DNA of 57,405 nucleotides, taken from Streptococcus alactolyticus (GTDB lineage: Bacteria; Bacillota; Bacilli; Lactobacillales; Streptococcaceae). The first letter of the stretch is position 1. Every line of letters starts with the position of its first letter. The notes below the pieces were generated by a model that was not told the DNA's origin, ran no database searches, and saw nothing but the letters and a program-made list of their open reading frames with translations. Positions 32,297 through 42,435 of this stretch are shown here, in pieces. Location: contig NZ_JAAXMT010000016.1 in assembly GCF_012277075.1 (NCBI RefSeq), positions 1 through 57,405 of the forward strand. The letters run 5' to 3'. Position numbers and translations under genes: made by a program.

Positions 32297-32863
32297 ATGT
32301 CAAAAAACAAAAAAATATTTTACCTTATTTTATGTATTTTAATCTTGACGATTTTGATTCCTATTTTGCTAGATTATCATAAAGTCAGCGGCTTAGGACT
32401 GCATTTAGTTGGTTGGAATAAAAATTCCTTTTTAGAATTTTATCTTTCAAGATATATTTTCTGGGGTGCTCTAGTACTTTCAGCTGTAGTGTTGTTTCTA
32501 ATGCTTGTTACACTCTTTTATCCTAAACAATATTTAGAGATTCAGTTACCTGATGCCGATGGGAACCTAAAATTAAAAAATTCTGCTATTGAAGGATTTG
32601 TACGTTGTGTGGTTGCTAATCACAATTTTATAAAGGATCCTACTATTAAGGTAAACTGTCGTAAGAATAAATGTTTAGTTCATGTAGAAGGACAAATGCT
32701 TCCATCAGACAACATTATTAAACGAACTCAATTAATTAAAGATGAGATAGCGGATGGATTGAAACAGTTTTTTGGAATGAATCATCGTGTAAAACTGTAT
32801 ATTTCTGTAAAAGAATACAAGCCTAAACCACCGCGTAAAAAAACTGTTAGTCGTGTAGAGTAA
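32297..32863 (+). CDS. amaP: alkaline shock response membrane anchor protein AmaP
   Basis: 188 aa. Two membrane helices (residues ~6-24 and ~50-73) precede a cytoplasmic domain that in homologues holds Asp23 at the membrane. The start at 32297 is preferred over 32279 because AAAGGA lies 6 nt upstream. A basic tail (KPKPPRKKTVSR) ends the protein. It is followed by the DUF2273 gene after 12 nt. Confidence 0.85.
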   Translation: MSKNKKIFYLILCILILTILIPILLDYHKVSGLGLHLVGWNKNSFLEFYLSRYIFWGALVLSAVVLFLMLVTLFYPKQYLEIQLPDADGNLKLKNSAIEGFVRCVVANHNFIKDPTIKVNCRKNKCLVHVEGQMLPSDNIIKRTQLIKDEIADGLKQFFGMNHRVKLYISVKEYKPKPPRKKTVSRVE

Positions 32864-32875
32864 GGAAGTAAAAAA

Positions 32876-33046
32876 ATGGAATGGTTTAAAAAATACCAAT
32901 ATCTATTTCTTTCCGGATTGGCAGGTGCTATCTTAGCGTGCTTCATCCTATCCTATGGTTTTTTTAAGAGTTTATTTGTCTTGATTTGCGCCACTCTAGG
33001 TGTTGGAATTGGATATTATATTCAACAAAAACAATTATTTAAATAG
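32876..33046 (+). CDS. small membrane protein, DUF2273 family
   Basis: 56 aa, starting MEWFKKYQYLF and ending YYIQQKQLFK, with two hydrophobic helices and glycine-rich turns. Its size, topology and position between amaP and the Asp23-family gene match DUF2273 proteins of Gls24/Asp23 operons. AAGGAAG precedes the ATG. Confidence 0.85.
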   Translation: MEWFKKYQYLFLSGLAGAILACFILSYGFFKSLFVLICATLGVGIGYYIQQKQLFK

Positions 33047-33060
33047 TAAAGGTGATTTAT

Positions 33061-33618
33061 ATGTCAAATGTAGAACAAAAAGTAAAAGAAGTAAAAGGCG
33101 AATTGACCTATGAAGATATAGTCATTCAAAAAATTATTGGTCTTTCTTTAGAAAATGTTCCGGGTTTACTGGATATTGATGGCGGCTTTTTCTCAAAACT
33201 AACTGGAAAACTTATCAATACTGATAACGTTGCAAGCGGAGTCAATGTTGAAGTTGGTAAAAAGCAAGTTGCTGTGGATTTGAAAGTAGTTGTCGAATAT
33301 CGAAAGAATGTTCCTGAATTATACAAGAAAATCAAAGAGATTGTTGTTTCAGAAATTTCTAATATGACTAATTTGGAAGTGGTTGAAGTTAATGTAGATG
33401 TTGTTGATATCAAGACTAAAGAGCAACATGAAGCAGACTCAGTAAGCCTGCAAGATCGAGCAACTGGAGTTGTTGAATCAACAAGTAAATTTACTTCCGA
33501 TAAGTTTGAAAGCGCAAAAGAGGGATTGAGTGATGGCCTCTCGGCTGCAAAGGAAAAAGTGAAAGGAGTTGCCGAAGATACTAAAGAGACTGCTAAAGCA
33601 GAACCAAGAGTTCACTAA
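33061..33618 (+). CDS. gls24: Asp23/Gls24 family envelope stress response protein
   Basis: 185 aa. The Asp23 domain (~15-125; IIGLSLENVPGLLDIDGGFFSKLTG, VDLKVVVEYRKNVPELYKKIKEIV) is followed by a charged tail (~130-185) rich in Lys/Glu/Ala that resembles the CsbD-like product downstream. The ATG at 33061 is chosen for AAAGGTG. Probably tethered to the membrane by the amaP product. Intact, unlike most of the island. Confidence 0.9.
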   Translation: MSNVEQKVKEVKGELTYEDIVIQKIIGLSLENVPGLLDIDGGFFSKLTGKLINTDNVASGVNVEVGKKQVAVDLKVVVEYRKNVPELYKKIKEIVVSEISNMTNLEVVEVNVDVVDIKTKEQHEADSVSLQDRATGVVESTSKFTSDKFESAKEGLSDGLSAAKEKVKGVAEDTKETAKAEPRVH

Positions 33619-33690
33619 ATTCTTTTATGCCTAAAAAAGTTTAAAAACATTCATTTTCAATAATCTAATTTACCAATGGAGGGTAACACT

Positions 33691-33894
33691 ATGTCAGTAG
33701 AAGAAAAACTTAATCAAGCTAAAGGTGCTATTAAAGAAGGTGTCGGAAAAGTAACTGATGATAAAAAAACCGAAAAAGAAGGAGCTGCTGAAAAAGGCGT
33801 TTCAAAAGTTAAAGAAGTTGCCAAAGATGCCAAAGATGCTGTTGAAGGAGCAATTGAAGGCGTTAAAAATATGGTTAAAAAGGACGATAAATAA
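33691..33894 (+). CDS. CsbD-like stress protein
   Basis: 67 aa, Lys/Glu/Ala-rich and lacking Cys, with the CsbD-type pattern [25 protein letters not shown]. CsbD proteins are general-stress proteins of unknown activity. GGAGGG precedes the ATG. Last gene of the stress operon. The tail of gls24 has a similar composition. Confidence 0.82.
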   Translation: MSVEEKLNQAKGAIKEGVGKVTDDKKTEKEGAAEKGVSKVKEVAKDAKDAVEGAIEGVKNMVKKDDK

Positions 33895-34104
33895 TTCTAA
33901 AATCGGTTGATTTTTTACTTAAAACATGGGATTACTCTACAAGAAATTTAAGGTTGTTGTAGTCCTAACTACTCACTTTTAAAACAACACCAAAAACTAT
34001 GACAAATCCTTAACATTACAATATTAATCAGGTAAAAATCAGCTTTCTTTAGATTACTTTGAGATCCTTTCTAACCTCATATGTATATTCCTTCTTATGG
34101 CAAT

Positions 34105-34158
34105 AGCGCTCTAAAATCTGTAGTTTTGTTTAAACTATAGAAGCTAGAGTGCTTTTTA
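34105..34158 (+). terminator. plus-strand terminator after the stress operon
   Basis: A two-part stem: 34105-34113 with 34145-34153 (one G-U pair) and 34118-34126 with 34132-34140, followed by TTTTTA. Confidence 0.7.
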
Positions 34159-34168
34159 TATTATTTTT

Positions 34169-34210
34169 AAAAAAACAAAAGTACAGATTTTACTGTACCT
34201 CAGAATGAGG
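34169..34210 (-). terminator. minus-strand terminator-like hairpins
   Basis: GTACAG/CTGTAC (34181-34186 with 34193-34198), preceded in the transcript by CCTCA/TGAGG, then followed by TTTTGTTTTTTT on the minus strand. Confidence 0.5.
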
Positions 34211-34591
34211 TTAAGTAAGCATTCAATACAAATCAATACATAAGAAAAGCGCTAATTTCAAGCGTTTTTTCTTTTTGCTAAATGCAGTATATTGCTATAT
34301 TTCAGTTTAAACTCTACCTTTTTATCGTAAAATCTGATTGGACACGGTTTGATTCCAAATAATTTATAAATAGCTTTATATCAACCTTTAGCAGGCTTGA
34401 ACAACTTATTCATAAAAAATAAATAGGTCTGATTGAATGATATCTTTCATTTTTCTGTCAATTAAGCAAATTAAACTGACCAAATAAATTGTTGATATAT
34501 AAAAAATTAAGTAAGTGTATTACAAAGATAGTCTTCTTTATTTATAATGCTATAATAAATCCATTAGCTTATTTATATAGGGGTATCGTTA

Positions 34592-35013
34592 TTGATCAAC
34601 CCAGAATTTTACAAAACACTTGCAAAAATACTCTGTGGAGATGAAACAGAATTATTTACCTATAAAACTGGACCACAGTTAGTAGACTTTTTTAATAGCT
34701 ATTTTGGTTTAGTGATGTTTACCGTCAAGGGTTCCCAACAAGATGGATTTATGTAAATGATAAATGACTAAGTTTCTCTGAAACTGGTAAACTTGATTTT
34801 TTTCAGCATTATATTGAGCAAACAATATCTTTTAACAGAACGTCAAAAAGGTGAAGTTGATTCTTTAGAATACCAACAAAAGGTTTTAACGGAATTAATA
34901 AAGTCTGCTCAATTTATTCATTGTATTTGTCAAAAAAAGACAATGAATTTTTCTTAGTAGAAACCAATCAAGATTTAGTAGAAATCGGATGTTCTGGTAT
35001 AGTAAATTTGTAA
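34592..35013 (+). pseudogene. remnant of a kinase-like protein gene, frameshifted
   Basis: Starts INPEFYKTLAKILCGDETELF and continues through at least three frames: FNSYFGF, then SDVYRQGFPTRWIYVNDK, then YLLTERQKGEVDSLEYQQKVLTELIK, ending at 35013. The last residues, DLVEIGCSGIVN, could correspond to the glycine-rich loop that opens a protein-kinase domain. The rest would be lost at the IS3 junction. A promoter-like TATAAT and AGGGG precede it. The kinase assignment is tentative. Confidence 0.45.
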
Positions 35014-35061
35014 CACTCTTACCTAATAAGTTAAAATATTCATTAGAATAGGAGACATAAC

Positions 35062-35148
35062 ATGAAACACTATCCAGACGAAACACGACAAAAAATTGTT
35101 CGACTGCACATTCAAGACGGATGAACATTAAAAAGCTTAGATGCTAAA
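35062..35148 (+). pseudogene. N-terminal fragment of an IS3-family transposase OrfA
   Basis: MKHYPDETRQKIVRLHIQDG-stop-TLKSLDAKH resembles the start of IS3-family OrfA helix-turn-helix proteins. A TGA interrupts it after 20 codons and similarity ends where the ~180-bp repeat starts. AGGAG precedes the ATG. Confidence 0.65.
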
Positions 35149-35317
35149 CATAGTTGGTTTTTTTGCCATACTTCCCATTACACCGTAAAATGCTATATTT
35201 AACATTTTAAACAACCATATTAATAAGAAGAGAACTTCATTATTCCTCTTGATTCTATAAAAAGTGTGGCTAATTTGAGGCAAAATATTAAATTAAATCT
35301 GCCACAAATCGTAAGAC

Positions 35318-35320
<3 letters not shown>
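35143..35320. repeat. right copy of the duplicated ~180-bp segment
   Basis: Pairs with 28681-28858 (about 90% identical). It is joined to the IS3 orfA fragment on the left and the Dam fragment on the right, so both flanking genes were cut by the event that placed it. Confidence 0.75.
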
Positions 35321-36099
<779 letters not shown>

Positions 36100-37014
36100 T
36101 CAACTGCTAGATGGACTATCAAATTTTGTATTCCTAAACAAGTAATTCCGTAGTTTATTTCTATCATAAATATGATAGCAGAGGACTTCACCATCATCTT
36201 TTACAACAATATATCCTCCATTAGCATCTTCCAATCCTGTCCATTTTGTATTCGGCTCCATCCCAAGTGCAACAGCTACTAATAGGTCTTTAACTTTATG
36301 AATTATTATTTCCTTATCTTCAGAAAATTCATCGCAATACTTATCCACTACGTCAGAAATTGACTTTCCTTCTACAAAATAAGATTCTAAAAATAAATTA
36401 CCTAAAATTTCTGGCATTCTATAATCTACCATCTGCAAATTTCTATTAAATGTTTCATTTATCATACTATCAAAATCTAAAAGAACTCCTTTATCTTTGA
36501 TATATTCGACACGATCCTTGATTTTTGTTCTAGTATTAATATTATGTAAAAATTCAACTTCATATGTGGAAAGAGGTCTCGATAACTTATATTGGACTTT
36601 TATCGCACCGCTTGCGTTAAGTAGTGTAGGCTTATTTCCAATATAAGATTTAATTGAGAATCCAATTATAGGCTCAGCACCAGTGAAGTCATCATGTATT
36701 TTAAATATGATATCTTTTTTACTATCATTACTTGCTTTTATTTTTGTTATCTTTATTTTTTGTAAGAATGGTTCAATTTCTGGAATTTCAAAAGTTCCTT
36801 TACCAGATTTAATAGATTCAAGAACAATTTGAGAAAAGAATTCAAATTCCTCATATGGAATTTCTATACATTCTAGGTTATTTACTAATAACAAGACTTT
36901 ATTAGTAAACTCAATTCTCTTATATTCCTTATTTATGGCACCTTCTTGCTTTATAGCACTTAAAATTACATAAAAGCTCTTTTCAACTTTTTCTAAATTT
37001 TCGTCAGTTGAAAT
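36100..37014 (-). pseudogene. truncated HpaII-family type II restriction endonuclease
   Basis: The frame is open from about 37014, although the first usual start codon (TTG) is at 36894. Family hallmarks: STDENLEKVEKSFYVIL, GFSIKSYIGNKPTLLNASGA, and WTGLEDANGGYIVVKDDGEVLCYHIY. The product ends TKFDSPSSS at a TGA, where the family continues for about 30 more residues, and it lacks the first ~30 residues. HpaII cuts CCGG. No matching C5 methylase is present. Loss of both ends suggests an inactive remnant. Confidence 0.75.
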
Positions 37015-37432
37015 TCTACAAGAAGAAATTGAATTAAATCATCATATAGAATTCAATCCAGACTATAAAGATAATGGATGGATTTTCACATCTAAGAGCA
37101 TCCATAAACCTGATTACAATGGAACTCCTCTTCATTACAGTGTCTTAAACAACTTCCTCAACTCTTCAGAAAATGGTAAACTAAACCGCAAGGGAAAGCC
37201 GAGACGAGCAGGCATCGATATTGACAATAAGCTTAGTTTCAAGAAACATATTACAACTCATATCTTCCGACACACGCATATCAGCTTTTTAGCTGAACAA
37301 GGAGTACCCTTGGAGGCCATTCAAGATCGTGTTGGACACACAAGGGGGAGTCGAGTAACACAAATCTATTTACACGTTACACAGAAGACTAAGAACACAA
37401 TCACTCCAATGATTGATCAATTGACAAAATAA
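37013..37432 (+). pseudogene. int: C-terminal fragment of a tyrosine recombinase (integrase)
   Basis: 139 codons to a TAA. Catalytic elements present: HIFRHTHIS (HxxRH, box II), DRVGHT (third His), and TQIYLHVT (TxxYxH, nucleophilic Tyr). The N-terminal arm/core domains and the first catalytic Arg are missing. The fragment meets the HpaII-family remnant head-on at about 37012. It stands 127 bp from attR, as expected for the integrase of an island in the fba 3' end. Confidence 0.88.
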
Positions 37433-37481
37433 ACATAATTGCGCTACTTCTATAATCAAAACGAACTGAAATTTAGAAATC

Positions 37482-37502
37482 GGGGGCAAAATGGGGGCAA
37501 AA
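37482..37502. repeat. two GGGGGCAAAA direct repeats near attR
   Basis: Exact 10-bp repeats at 37482-37491 and 37493-37502, 11-bp period (one helical turn). Position between int and the attachment core suggests recombinase arm-type binding sites. Confidence 0.55.
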
Positions 37503-37506
37503 CATA

Positions 37507-37536
37507 AGAAAAAGGCTTGTCCATATTGGACAAACC
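37507..37536 (-). terminator. current fba terminator, supplied by the island
   Basis: A 9-bp stem with one G-U pair (37528-37536 with 37514-37522), 5-nt loop, then TTTTTC on the minus strand, 28 nt past the fba stop. Confidence 0.8.
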
Positions 37537-37559
37537 CTTTATTTTCAAGCTTATATAAT

Positions 37560-37583
37560 CTAATTAAGCTTTGTTTGCTGAAC
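37560..37583. repeat. right attachment site (attR) within the fba 3' end
   Basis: Exact copy of 28664-28687. Covers the last six codons and the stop codon of fba (SANKA end). Confidence 0.8.
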
Positions 37584-38445
37584 CGAATACGTCGATACGT
37601 TCTTCAACAGCTTCTGTAATAGCTTCGAAACCTGGTTTCAAGAATTTACGTGGGTCGAAAAGTTTTTTCTTATCGTATTCTGCTTCATTTGCTTCGTAGT
37701 CAGCAACAAATTTACGAGTTGCTTTTGCAAATGCGATTTGGCATTCAGTGTTAACGTTAACTTTAGCAACACCAAGTTTGATAGCAGCTTTGATTTGGTC
37801 ATCAGGAATACCAGATCCACCGTGCAATACAATTGGGAAACCAGGAATCGCAGCAGTTAATTTTTCAAGGTGATCAAGGTGAAGACCTTTCCAGTTTTCT
37901 GGGTATGGTCCGTGGATGTTACCGATACCTGCAGCCAAGAAGTCGATACCAGTTTCAACCATAGCTTTAGCGTCTTCGATTGGAGCAAGTTCACCGTCAC
38001 CGATGATACCATCTTCTTCACCACCGATAGTACCAACTTCAGCTTCAACTGAGATACCTTTAGCGTGTGCTTTAGCTACAACTTCTTTAGCTTTTTCAAG
38101 GTTTTCTTCGATTGGAAGGTGTGAACCGTCAAACATAACTGAAGTGTAACCAACTTCGATACATTCCAAAGCATCGTCAAAGTGACCGTGGTCAAGGTGA
38201 ATAGCAACTGGTACAGTGATACCCATTGATTCTACAAGGTTTTCGATAAGTGTTTTACAAAGTTTGTAACCACCCATGTATTTAGCAGCACCCATAGAAG
38301 TTTGGATAAGGATTGGAGCTTGTTTAGCTTCTGCTGCACGTAGGATTGCTTGAGTCCATTCAAGGTTGTTTGTGTTAAAACCACCAACTGCGTAACCATT
38401 GTCACGAGCTGCTTGGACAAATTTTTCTGCTGAAACGATTGCCAT
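37564..38445 (-). CDS. fba: class II fructose-bisphosphate aldolase
   Basis: 293 aa glycolytic enzyme that cleaves fructose-1,6-bisphosphate. Zinc and phosphate motifs: VAIHLDHGHFDDALECIE, VEAEVGTIGGEEDG, NIHGPY, and HGGSGIPDDQIKAAI. AGGAGG precedes the ATG. Its last codons form the attachment site of the island, but the reading frame is fully restored, so the enzyme is intact. Confidence 0.96.
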   Translation of the reverse strand: MAIVSAEKFVQAARDNGYAVGGFNTNNLEWTQAILRAAEAKQAPILIQTSMGAAKYMGGYKLCKTLIENLVESMGITVPVAIHLDHGHFDDALECIEVGYTSVMFDGSHLPIEENLEKAKEVVAKAHAKGISVEAEVGTIGGEEDGIIGDGELAPIEDAKAMVETGIDFLAAGIGNIHGPYPENWKGLHLDHLEKLTAAIPGFPIVLHGGSGIPDDQIKAAIKLGVAKVNVNTECQIAFAKATRKFVADYEANEAEYDKKKLFDPRKFLKPGFEAITEAVEERIDVFGSANKA

Positions 38446-38581
38446 TATATAGGCCTCCTATTTATTTTTTGGGATATTCCCCATTTACAAGTACATTTTA
38501 TCACAAATTAATTCAGATTGCTAGTATTACTTACGAATTGGAGAGTTTTTTCACAAATCACAGTTTTGAAACCCATAAAAT

Positions 38582-38616
38582 ACAAAAAAAGAGAGAATAC
38601 CAAGATTCTCTCTTTT
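38582..38616 (-). terminator. terminator of tRNA-Leu
   Basis: A 12-bp perfect stem (38587-38598 with 38605-38616) with 6-nt loop and T-run on the minus strand. A/T runs on both sides make it near-symmetrical. Confidence 0.88.
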
Positions 38617-38633
38617 CATACGTGTTTTTATTC

Positions 38634-38719
38634 TGCGGAAAGAGGGACTTGAACCCTCACGATCTAAAGCGATCACAGGATCCTTAGTCCTGCGCGTCTG
38701 CCAATTCCGCCATTCCCGC
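38634..38719 (-). tRNA. tRNA-Leu, anticodon AAG
   Basis: 86 nt class II tRNA. Acceptor GCGGGAA/TTTCCGC, long variable arm (GATCGCTTTAGATC), T arm GGGTTCAAGTCCC. The anticodon stem CAGGA/TCCTG encloses CTAAGGA, giving AAG (reads CUU). CCA not encoded. Confidence 0.93.
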
Positions 38720-38740
38720 TGTGCCTTAACAACATATTAT

Positions 38741-38769
38741 ATTATATCAGCTACCCAAGAAGATGTCAA
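38741..38769 (-). promoter_or_regulatory. tRNA-Leu promoter
   Basis: TTGACA (38764-38769), 17-nt spacer, TGA plus TATAAT (38741-38746): consensus. It overlaps the stop codon of the hydrolase gene. Confidence 0.88.
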
Positions 38770-39707
38770 TAACTTTTTTCATATTTTTTCAAAAATTGTG
38801 CTATTTTTTCCATGTAGCCTTTCGGATCAGTTTCAAAAGAGTTGGCATGCTTAGCTCCTTTGACAATATACAATTCTTTTGGTCCTTTAGTGGCTTGATA
38901 ATTTTTGTAAACCATGCTAGTTGGAACAAAATCATCTTGACTACCATGGATGAACAAAATAGGCAATGTGTTTTTCTTCAGCTGGTTAACACTACTTGCT
39001 TCACCATAAGAGAATCCAGCTCGCAATTTCGACAAGGCAGAAACCTCATACAAAATCGGAAATGCCGGTAAATTGTACATTTCTTTAGCTTGGTATTTCA
39101 ATTCATCCCAAACGCTGCTGTAGCCGCAATCTTCAATAATACCAACGACTTGTTTTGGCAAGCTTTCTTCTCCAGAAGCCATCATCACAGTCGCTGCTCC
39201 CATTGACACACCAAACAAGGTAATCTGAGAATTGGGTTTTTTCTCTACCAGTAAATCAGCCCACTTGATGACGTTTAGGCGGTCATTCCAACCATAACCA
39301 ATAATACGCCCCTCACTGTCCCCATGTGACATATTATCAGGCATCAGAACGTTGTAGCCCAACTCATGAAACATCCACGCATAAGGCTTCATATCCTCTT
39401 TATCATTGGTAAACCCATGCACAACGATAACTGTCTTATCCGTTTGTGTTTTAGCAGGTAAATACCAAGCATCTTGCTTGAGCCCTTGATTGGTCATCCA
39501 AAGCGTTTCTTTTGGCAATTGATCAAATTCTTGCTCATATTGATACAAGGGATTGTCTTTTGAACGCCCATTGTTGTTGATAAAAGACTTTTCTTCACGA
39601 ATTTGCGCTACGTGGAAGAAATAAAAACTCGCTCCAACACTAGCCGCAAAAACCAGCAGTACTCCCCACAAAACGACACGACTTTTTCTAATTCTCAAAT
39701 TTCTCAT
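38766..39707 (-). CDS. membrane-anchored or secreted alpha/beta hydrolase
   Basis: 313 aa. One N-terminal hydrophobic helix (residues 12-32), then an alpha/beta hydrolase fold: VVHGFTNDKEDM (oxyanion region), nucleophile elbow GVSMGAAT, acid GSQDDFVP, and terminal His in KGAKHANS. The substrate is unknown. Similar exported hydrolases are common in streptococci. There is no ribosome site before the ATG, and a -10 box lies 7 nt upstream, so the mRNA may be leaderless. Confidence 0.85.
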   Translation of the reverse strand: MRNLRIRKSRVVLWGVLLVFAASVGASFYFFHVAQIREEKSFINNNGRSKDNPLYQYEQEFDQLPKETLWMTNQGLKQDAWYLPAKTQTDKTVIVVHGFTNDKEDMKPYAWMFHELGYNVLMPDNMSHGDSEGRIIGYGWNDRLNVIKWADLLVEKKPNSQITLFGVSMGAATVMMASGEESLPKQVVGIIEDCGYSSVWDELKYQAKEMYNLPAFPILYEVSALSKLRAGFSYGEASSVNQLKKNTLPILFIHGSQDDFVPTSMVYKNYQATKGPKELYIVKGAKHANSFETDPKGYMEKIAQFLKKYEKSY

Positions 39708-39714
39708 AGTAACT

Positions 39715-39720
39715 ATTATA
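39715..39720 (-). promoter_or_regulatory. -10 box directly upstream of the hydrolase start
   Basis: TATAAT ends 7 nt before the ATG, which would put the transcription start on or next to the start codon. The -35 region is weak. Confidence 0.5.
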
Positions 39721-39763
39721 CTATATTTTCACCCCTAAAAAGTAAAATCAAAGTGAAATTTGG

Positions 39764-39803
39764 TTAAAAAAAGATTCTCTAAGCACTTGCTTGAAGAATC
39801 TTT
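39764..39803 (-). terminator. pyrG terminator
   Basis: AAAGATTCT/AGAATCTTT outer stem (39795-39803 with 39770-39778) plus an AAGC/GCTT inner stem, followed by T-run on the minus strand. It lies just past the pyrG stop. Confidence 0.85.
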
Positions 39804-39809
39804 GATTTA

Positions 39810-41426
<1,617 letters not shown>

Positions 41427-41527
41427 TTAAAAATAAAATGATAAGTGCTTGAATAAAATCGCATCACTTATAATTAGCGTTTGGGTAGCCTTGTTAGCAT
41501 GGGGTTCCAACGCACATAGACAACTAT

Positions 41528-41601
41528 TTTAAAAAAACAAAAACAGCCCCCTAAAAGTTAGGGAGCTTTTACATGACCTCTCAAATCAAAAAGAGGTGCC
41601 C
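41528..41601 (-). promoter_or_regulatory. pyrG leader attenuator (reiterative-transcription type)
   Basis: The predicted transcript starts GGGCACC at 41601. From about +36, the terminator hairpin (41558-41566 with 41546-41554, 9 bp) has 5' strand GCTCCCTAA and is followed by a T-rich run. In Bacillus subtilis pyrG, low CTP causes addition of extra G residues at a GGGC start, and the poly-G end pairs with CUCCC to prevent termination. Both elements are present here. The hairpin also lies downstream of rpoE. Confidence 0.75.
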
Positions 41602-41608
41602 GATTAAC

Positions 41609-41637
41609 ATTATATGTTATCTTTGATAAATTGTCAA
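41609..41637 (-). promoter_or_regulatory. pyrG promoter
   Basis: TTGACA (41632-41637), 17-nt spacer, TATAAT (41609-41614), 7 nt before the GGGC start. Confidence 0.85.
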
Positions 41638-41673
41638 ACGATAACCATAATGATCTGATTGTTTTCGAAAAAC

Positions 41674-42255
41674 TTATTCTTCCTCGTCCAAATCATCATC
41701 GTCGTCATCGTCATCTTCTTCGTTGATGTCAACGTCTTCGTCTAATTCATCATCAGGGATGATTTCGTTGATTTCTGAATCGTAAGATTCCACTTCTGAT
41801 TTTTCATCATCTGGATTTTCTTCGTCGTATTCCATATCAGCTAATTTTGGTGTGAAATCTTCATCTTCTGGATCATCGTCTGAGTAGTCAATAGCATCTT
41901 CATCACCATCCATGAAGGCATTGACACGTTTTCTCTTGCGTTTTGGTTCTCCGTTTTCATCTTCTTCAAGAGTGATGATTTCTTCGTCAATCTCATCAAT
42001 AGCATACCATGAACGAAGGCCCCATTTGTTATCCCCAAGTGGAATAAAACTACCATCCACATTTAATGCAGAATAAAAGTAAGGTAACGCTTCACGAATA
42101 TCTGCGTCTGATTTTTCGAGGTAATTTTGAATCTCGTTCACAAGATCGCTGAAGTACATCTCATGATCACGGCCACGCTCTTCTAAAATAGCACGAGCTA
42201 CTTCAACCATTGAGAGTTCATTTTTTTCTTGTCCAGCAAATACTTCTAATTCCAA
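41674..42255 (-). CDS. rpoE: DNA-directed RNA polymerase delta subunit
   Basis: 193 aa. N-terminal HARE-HTH domain (~1-90; [43 protein letters not shown]) and an acidic C-terminal half ending in a long Asp/Glu run. Delta raises promoter selectivity and recycling of RNA polymerase. TTG start with AAGGAG upstream. Next gene is pyrG, as in many Firmicutes. Confidence 0.94.
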   Translation of the reverse strand: MELEVFAGQEKNELSMVEVARAILEERGRDHEMYFSDLVNEIQNYLEKSDADIREALPYFYSALNVDGSFIPLGDNKWGLRSWYAIDEIDEEIITLEEDENGEPKRKRKRVNAFMDGDEDAIDYSDDDPEDEDFTPKLADMEYDEENPDDEKSEVESYDSEINEIIPDDELDEDVDINEEDDDDDDDDLDEEE

Positions 42256-42331
42256 GGTAATTCTCCTTATTTATTTTAGGATATGAGCCAGTAGCTACAA
42301 AAAACCTATTGTCTAAAATTTGTCACTCTTT

Positions 42332-42360
42332 ATTTTACGCTAATTTTAGGTATTCGTCAA
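42332..42360 (-). promoter_or_regulatory. rpoE promoter
   Basis: TTGACG (42355-42360), 17-nt spacer, TAAAAT (42332-42337), about 77 nt upstream of the start. Confidence 0.7.
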
Positions 42361-42381
42361 AAGATTTTTCAGCAAAAATAA

Positions 42382-42414
42382 TAAAAAGTCAAGTAATACA
42401 AGATTACTTGACTT
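42382..42414 (-). terminator. tig terminator
   Basis: An 11-bp perfect stem (42404-42414 with 42386-42396), 7-nt loop, then TTTTTATTA on the minus strand. Confidence 0.9.
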
Positions 42415-42435
42415 GAATGGTTCGTATCAGTAAGC

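Larger units (their letters stand above)
33895..34591. other. gene-free stretch with terminators and no recognised gene
   Basis: A weak terminator-like hairpin follows the csbD-like gene (33899-33914). Two stronger hairpins lie at 34105-34153 and 34181-34210. On the minus strand near 34270-34380 a frame of about 33 codons (GIKPCPIRFYDKKVEFKLKY...) hints at a remnant coding fragment I cannot identify. The rest is A/T-rich without structure I can support. Confidence 0.5.

Noticed and set aside
38454..38580. Consensus promoter for fba
   Set aside because: A TAAAAT-like -10 is visible on the minus strand near 38498-38505, but no acceptable -35 is seen at normal spacing, so I did not list it.
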